A stretch of 64,000 nucleotides of DNA from Anaerolineaceae bacterium UBA5211 (GTDB lineage: Bacteria; Chloroflexota; Anaerolineae; Anaerolineales; Anaerolineaceae). The translations under genes were made by a program, and so were the position numbers. Below are positions 63,850 to 64,000 of this stretch, one piece after another; within the stretch, counting starts at the first letter, position 1, and every line of letters starts with the position of its first letter. Location of the stretch: NCBI GenBank assembly GCA_002412595.1, contig DHVJ01000034.1, positions 12,615 to 76,614 on the forward strand, in the 5' to 3' direction. A model generated the notes under the pieces. The model was not told where the DNA came from. It was given only the letters and a program-made list of their open reading frames with translations, and made no database searches.

Positions 63850-64000
63850 ATGAAAAGGACCCAATCGATTTTCGTATTAGCAGCCGCGCTATTGATCACC
63901 ATTGCCTGCGCTTTCCCATTGGCGGGCACGAATAATGAAGACGAAGTGGCCGATGCCGTTGCGGCAACGGTACAGGCTGCGCTGGAGCAAACCCAGGCCG
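63850..64000 (+). CDS. Lipoprotein, C-terminus cut by window edge
   Basis: The first 50 codons are seen. MKRTQSIFVLAAALLITIAC is a lipoprotein signal with lipobox TIAC (Cys20), and an acidic, Ala/Gln-rich linker follows (AVAATVQAALEQTQA). This linker style matches the other lipoproteins in the window. GGAGG lies 7 bases before ATG 63850. The folded domain is beyond the edge. Confidence 0.75.
   Translation, partial: MKRTQSIFVLAAALLITIACAFPLAGTNNEDEVADAVAATVQAALEQTQA

Noticed and set aside
63696..63929. Minus-strand open frame of 77 codons near the right edge
   Set aside because: It overlaps a better-supported lipoprotein gene on the plus strand and has no ribosome site or domain.

Overview
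The window looks like a chromosomal segment of a Gram-negative-looking but deep-branching bacterium. The best guess is Chloroflexota, class Anaerolineae. This rests on the gene mix: many GAF/PAS/HD-GYP sensors, a eukaryote-like citrate synthase, an RRM protein with a Gly-rich tail, YtrA-type GntR regulator plus ABC exporter, and many small lipoproteins with low-complexity linkers. This is an inference from gene content and moderate composition; no 16S or marker gene is present. No tRNA, rRNA, CRISPR array, intact insertion sequence or phage gene was seen.

Region 1 (1-19534, minus strand) is one tightly packed operon of 13 genes for an envelope or exopolysaccharide. In transcription order it encodes a membrane protein with a degenerate GGDEF domain, an undecaprenyl-phosphate sugar phosphotransferase, a GT4 glycosyltransferase, a Wzz-like chain-length protein fused to a second degenerate GGDEF domain, a Wzy/WaaL-type polymerase or ligase, a Wzx-type flippase, two GT4 enzymes, a cellulose-synthase-like GT2, a BcsB-like periplasmic protein, two paralogous GT4 enzymes and a nonribosomal peptide synthetase that runs off the left edge. 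Most junctions overlap by 1-32 bases. The two degenerate GGDEF domains have lost catalytic residues but keep the RxxD inhibitory-site motif, so both are predicted c-di-GMP receptors built into a Wzx/Wzy pathway. This is the most interesting system in the window.

Region 2 (19648-33619) is a c-di-GMP and phosphorelay sensor block. Two minus-strand genes (pseudo-receiver/PAS/GAF/HD-GYP and receiver/GAF/GGDEF) diverge from four plus-strand genes (MASE3/PAS histidine kinase, response regulator, receiver/PAS/GAF/HD-GYP and CHASE4/HAMP/GAF/GGDEF). It could make and degrade the ligand sensed by Region 1. These genes are visibly more AT-rich than the rest.

Region 3 (33691-44732) holds a PEBP-like protein, a zinc-ribbon MscL, a pyruvate (or other 2-oxo acid) dehydrogenase E1alpha-E1beta-E2 operon without E3, two small membrane proteins, a DegV lipid-binding protein, an alpha/alpha-toroid protein, a Met/Gly-rich membrane protein with a two-component system, and an RRM RNA-binding protein. 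Region 4 (44790-50672) has a lipoprotein and a WD40 protein fired from face-to-face promoters around a perfect palindrome, followed by a GntR regulator and an ABC exporter.

Region 5 (50684-59181) is amino-acid and TCA metabolism: aminotransferase, threonine-synthase-like enzyme, citrate synthase, an IclR regulator, isocitrate dehydrogenase and aconitase. Citrate synthase has Gln in place of a catalytic His. Isocitrate dehydrogenase lacks the NADP-selecting residues. Two similar 15-bp operator-like palindromes sit before icd/iclR and before gltA. Region 6 (59189-64000) holds lipoproteins, an intergenic patch of hairpin repeats, an SGNH-like hydrolase and a class III aminotransferase, and ends in a truncated lipoprotein.
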